Positions 32,406 to 37,846 of a stretch of 37,846 nt of DNA are shown in pieces. Numbering within the stretch: the first letter of the stretch is position 1; every line of letters starts with the position of its first letter. The DNA is from Nitrospirota bacterium (GTDB lineage Bacteria > Nitrospirota > Nitrospiria > Nitrospirales > Nitrospiraceae): NCBI GenBank assembly GCA_016200355.1, contig JACQEY010000117.1, positions 1 through 37,846 on the forward strand. Direction: 5' to 3'. The notes beneath the pieces are model-generated. The model was not told the origin of the DNA. It made no database searches and worked only from the letters and a program-made list of their open reading frames with translations. A program made the position numbers and the translations under genes.

Positions 32406-33032
32406 TTACTCTTGGCCCACGATGAGTTTCTGTCCTACCTCGATAATATCGTCCGGCAGCTTGTTCCACTTTCTGACCTTGTCCACCGAAACGCCATACC
32501 GCCGACTGATCCGATAGAGCGTTTCGCCAGGCCTCACAACATGAACTGAGGGCGATCCCACGCCTCCCAACAACGAATCTGTTGGCCTGGGCACAGCAGA
32601 AACATCCGAGGCCGTCCCAGGAGCCGATGCGCTCAGATCCACAGCATCGGAGGTCGGTTCAACCGGCAGTGCCTTGCGCATCGGTGTGAGCTTGCGCTTC
32701 ATATCGGCTTTGGCTTTGCGTTCCAGCAGCGCAGATTCCTTCATCGCCTCGGCTTCTTCCTGCACGCGGGCCATTTGTTCCCGAGCGGTTTGTAGCTGTG
32801 CCGTCAGTTCCCGACTCCGGGCTTCATACTCCATCAACTCACTTCTGCTCCGCTTCACTTCACTATCGAGCTCTCCGGTGCGCTTTTCTTCTTGGGCCAG
32901 AAGGCGTTGAAAATTCAGGCTGCGCGCCTTTTCTGCATCGTATTTTTCTGCCATGACACATCCGCTTAGCAACAGCCCTCCGCAGATGATGGTAATGATT
33001 CGATAGCTGGGTCTTGGCCTCGACTTGTTCAT
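32406..33032 (-). CDS. LysM-domain lipoprotein with coiled-coil region
   Basis: 208 residues. The start at 33032 (MNKSRPRPSYRIITIICGG) gives a lipobox LLSGC near residue 24, with GGGGAG before it; an upstream frame adds non-signal sequence and is not used. Residues about 35-120 form a charged coiled coil (EEKRTGELDSEVKRSRSELM). The C-terminal 45 residues form one LysM domain: VVRPGETLYRISRRYGVSVD followed by KVRKWNKLPDDIIEVGQKL, which binds peptidoglycan. It may tether the outer membrane to the wall. It lies 12 bp before trpE on the same strand, an unusual partner for a trp operon. Confidence 0.8.
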   Translation of the reverse strand: MNKSRPRPSYRIITIICGGLLLSGCVMAEKYDAEKARSLNFQRLLAQEEKRTGELDSEVKRSRSELMEYEARSRELTAQLQTAREQMARVQEEAEAMKESALLERKAKADMKRKLTPMRKALPVEPTSDAVDLSASAPGTASDVSAVPRPTDSLLGGVGSPSVHVVRPGETLYRISRRYGVSVDKVRKWNKLPDDIIEVGQKLIVGQE

Positions 33033-33224
33033 GCAATTCTCCCCTTTCATGGATACTTCCTCTGACGGTCGTGAGGGATTTTCCCTCCCGCAGCAAAGGG
33101 TGGCCAATGGCTGCCAATCAATGAAAAATTGACTCAACTAGTCTCAGTACAATAATGTCTATCGCAGCGAAAGTCAAAGCGAATATGGCGCCTTTGCTGT
33201 TTGACCCATTCCTTAGCCCTATGA

Positions 33225-36570
<3,346 letters not shown>

Positions 36571-36850
36571 AGATTGCAGTGTATTAGAGACAACCGGCTA
36601 TGCTGGGCAGCCTGAAACACCAGGGGCTGTCCCCTATCGCCTGGACCCTGCAATGTGAGATTTGGCAGAACAGAATGACTTGATAGGAACCTATCAGACC
36701 TGTATCCATGGAGCTGTAGATGTACCATACGGATGGAGTGGCGAGCAAGCTTATGCTGCAAACACGTCACAATATCAAATGGTTGCAGTGTATGTCCGCA
36801 GAAAAACAGAGGTATTGGAAAGGATGACTCGATGAAACTGGCACTATTTA

Positions 36851-37561
36851 TTATGAATCGTCTCGAAATACAAAAGCCTGGAGATCAAGGGAGGATTCGA
36901 GATGGGAGGCAGCGGCTTCTGCCTGAGCTTCCCTGGAAAATTGACCAATCTGAACTCGATATCGCTTTCCTTCTGGAAGATCGACAACCTGGATTCTGCC
37001 TCCTGAATAGAACTGTTTCACGCGCTCTAAGAAATTGATGGCATTCTGATAATCGGAAAAAGACCCAACTTGCACTCTTAAAACCCCCATCTCGGCAGTC
37101 CGTCCTTGATACCCCACCACCCGTAGTTCAATCTGGTCGGTTCCTGCCCCGGTCATCCCCAGCGCATGCGCCCCGGCGAGTGAGAGATCGAGCACCCGCC
37201 CCCTGGCAAAGGGGCCACGATCGTTAATCCTGACAGTCACCTGTCGACCGGTACTCATCGATCGAACAACGGCAATTGACCCTAATGGCAAGGTCCGATG
37301 AGCAGCCGTCAGCTGATGCATGTCGTACCGTTCGCCATTTGCCGTCTTGTTTCCATGAAATCCTGGGCCATACCATGAGGCGACCCCGCACTCGACGAAC
37401 CCCACAGGATAGCCTGGGAAATAGGTAGGTTTGGGAGCACCGCTGCAAGCAGCCAGGGCACCGACCATGAGGGGTATGAGAAGAAGGGCTGAGCAGCGAG
37501 ACCAGGTGGCCTCAGCGCTGCGTGATATGTCTAGCAGACGGCAGAAGAACTTCTTTGGCAT
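36851..37561 (-). CDS. rlpA: RlpA-like septal ring lytic transglycosylase lipoprotein
   Basis: 236 residues. A long signal sequence with lipobox LAAC (cysteine near residue 39) precedes a double-psi beta-barrel: CGVASWYGPGFHGNKTANGE, then RYDMHQLTAAHRTLPLGSIA, then RINDRGPFARGRVLDLSLAG. A SPOR domain ends the chain (VLRVQVGSFSDYQNAINFLE), which targets denuded septal glycan. RlpA cuts glycan strands lacking stem peptides. The ATG at 37561 and the next ten codons (MPKKFFCRLL) lie in the end of a repeat element. No other start is possible before the signal helix, so the element appears to supply the start. No ribosome-binding site is evident. An alternative open frame to 37813 would begin deeper inside the element and is less likely. 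Confidence 0.88.
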   Translation of the reverse strand: MPKKFFCRLLDISRSAEATWSRCSALLLIPLMVGALAACSGAPKPTYFPGYPVGFVECGVASWYGPGFHGNKTANGERYDMHQLTAAHRTLPLGSIAVVRSMSTGRQVTVRINDRGPFARGRVLDLSLAGAHALGMTGAGTDQIELRVVGYQGRTAEMGVLRVQVGSFSDYQNAINFLERVKQFYSGGRIQVVDLPEGKRYRVQIGQFSREAQAEAAASHLESSLDLQAFVFRDDS

Positions 37562-37846
37562 ACGAAAACTTCGATGGTATGCACGTGCGGGACAACAGGG
37601 CGACACTACTGGAGGATGCTCAAAAATGCTAGACGTCTCACCCGCACAACCCTGGCGCACCGAGACGCGGCCTTGCCCCAAGCAAGGCCGCAGCGAGCGA
37701 AGATCCGAGGAGGTACAAACCGCACTTCGTGTGTGCCGTTCGCCCTTGCGATGGGTCCTGGCGAACGGAGAAGCCCCCACAGTGTTTCCGACCTCCGAGA
37801 AACTCCTTCTCACCGTTGAGGGTCTGAGCGATGCGAGAACGCTGCC
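37531..37846. mobile_element. rlpA: MITE-like composite repeat at the rlpA start, cut by the window end
   Basis: Starts CTAGCAGACGGCAGAAGAAC, the same end type as the reverse of the argC-argJ element. It then follows that element in order: ACTTCGATGG near 37566-37577, GGATGCTCAAAAA near 37615, and a strong hairpin GGCCTTGC/GCAAGGCC near 37671. It is longer than its relative; the last bases (GATGCGAGAACGCTGCC) match the part near that copy's other end, so the terminus lies just past base 37846. Confidence 0.65.

Noticed and set aside
32395-33140. Tryptophan leader peptide or attenuator
   Set aside because: No short frame with tandem Trp codons and no alternative terminator stems were found upstream of trpE or the LysM gene.
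36851-37813. rlpA read from an upstream start at 37813
   Set aside because: The extra 84 codons come from the repeat element and bury the signal peptide; the ATG at 37561 fits a lipoprotein.

Overview
This window is a chromosomal segment from a Gram-negative bacterium. It carries Pal, Lnt, LolC/LolD, several lipobox lipoproteins and a TraF-like outer-membrane barrel, all signs of a double membrane. Overall gene content, coding style and bacterial topoisomerase VI subunits next to ordinary housekeeping genes suggest the phylum Nitrospirota (Nitrospira or a close relative). That assignment is inference; no rRNA gene is present to confirm it.

Layout, left to right. Positions 1-2366 hold the start of hemA, a CcsA/HemX-type membrane protein, a divergent RsmI-like methyltransferase and a TusA-like protein. 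Positions 2510-6183 hold an exported glycine-rich protein, tRNA-Leu(CAA), a YggX-like protein, two tandem bifunctional-nuclease (DUF151) genes and rplM-rpsI, closed by a strong terminator. Positions 6214-8745 hold argC and argJ, separated by a 206-bp MITE-like element. Positions 8746-11495 are an accessory patch that looks more AT-rich: an ORF6N protein, paired GC-rich repeats, a ThiF/E1-like enzyme beside a short JAMM (MPN) protease gene, and an 81-bp palindrome. Positions 11496-14839 hold a small membrane protein and both subunits of topoisomerase VI. A 6S RNA gene with its own promoter lies at 15020-15206, recognised here by its structure and conserved core. Then follow a PilZ protein, a lipoprotein and Pal. 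Positions 17144-25353 form a forward run: lnt, prfB (with a programmed +1 frameshift), lysS, lolC, lolD, a TraF-like porin and a lipoprotein. Positions 25517-32393 are a complete tryptophan operon on the minus strand in the order trpE-G-D-C-F-B-A, preceded by a LysM lipoprotein gene 12 bp upstream. The window ends with ligA, a CNNM/CorC-type membrane protein and rlpA.

The genes group around three themes: envelope lipoprotein maturation and export (lnt, lolC, lolD, pal, rlpA and others), translation (rplM, rpsI, prfB, lysS, tRNA-Leu, RsmI-like) and amino-acid biosynthesis (arg, trp).

The most unusual feature is a dispersed repeat family with CTAG-type ends. One end (TAGCAGGATGCTGAAAAA) supplies the TAG stop codon of argC and trpC, and a close variant supplies that of trpA. 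The opposite end can be read as M-P-x-K-F-F-x-R-L-L in frame with argJ and with rlpA; for rlpA it appears to supply the real start codon. Nine-base tandem arrays sit beside two of the element fragments. No CRISPR array, intact insertion sequence or prophage was seen.
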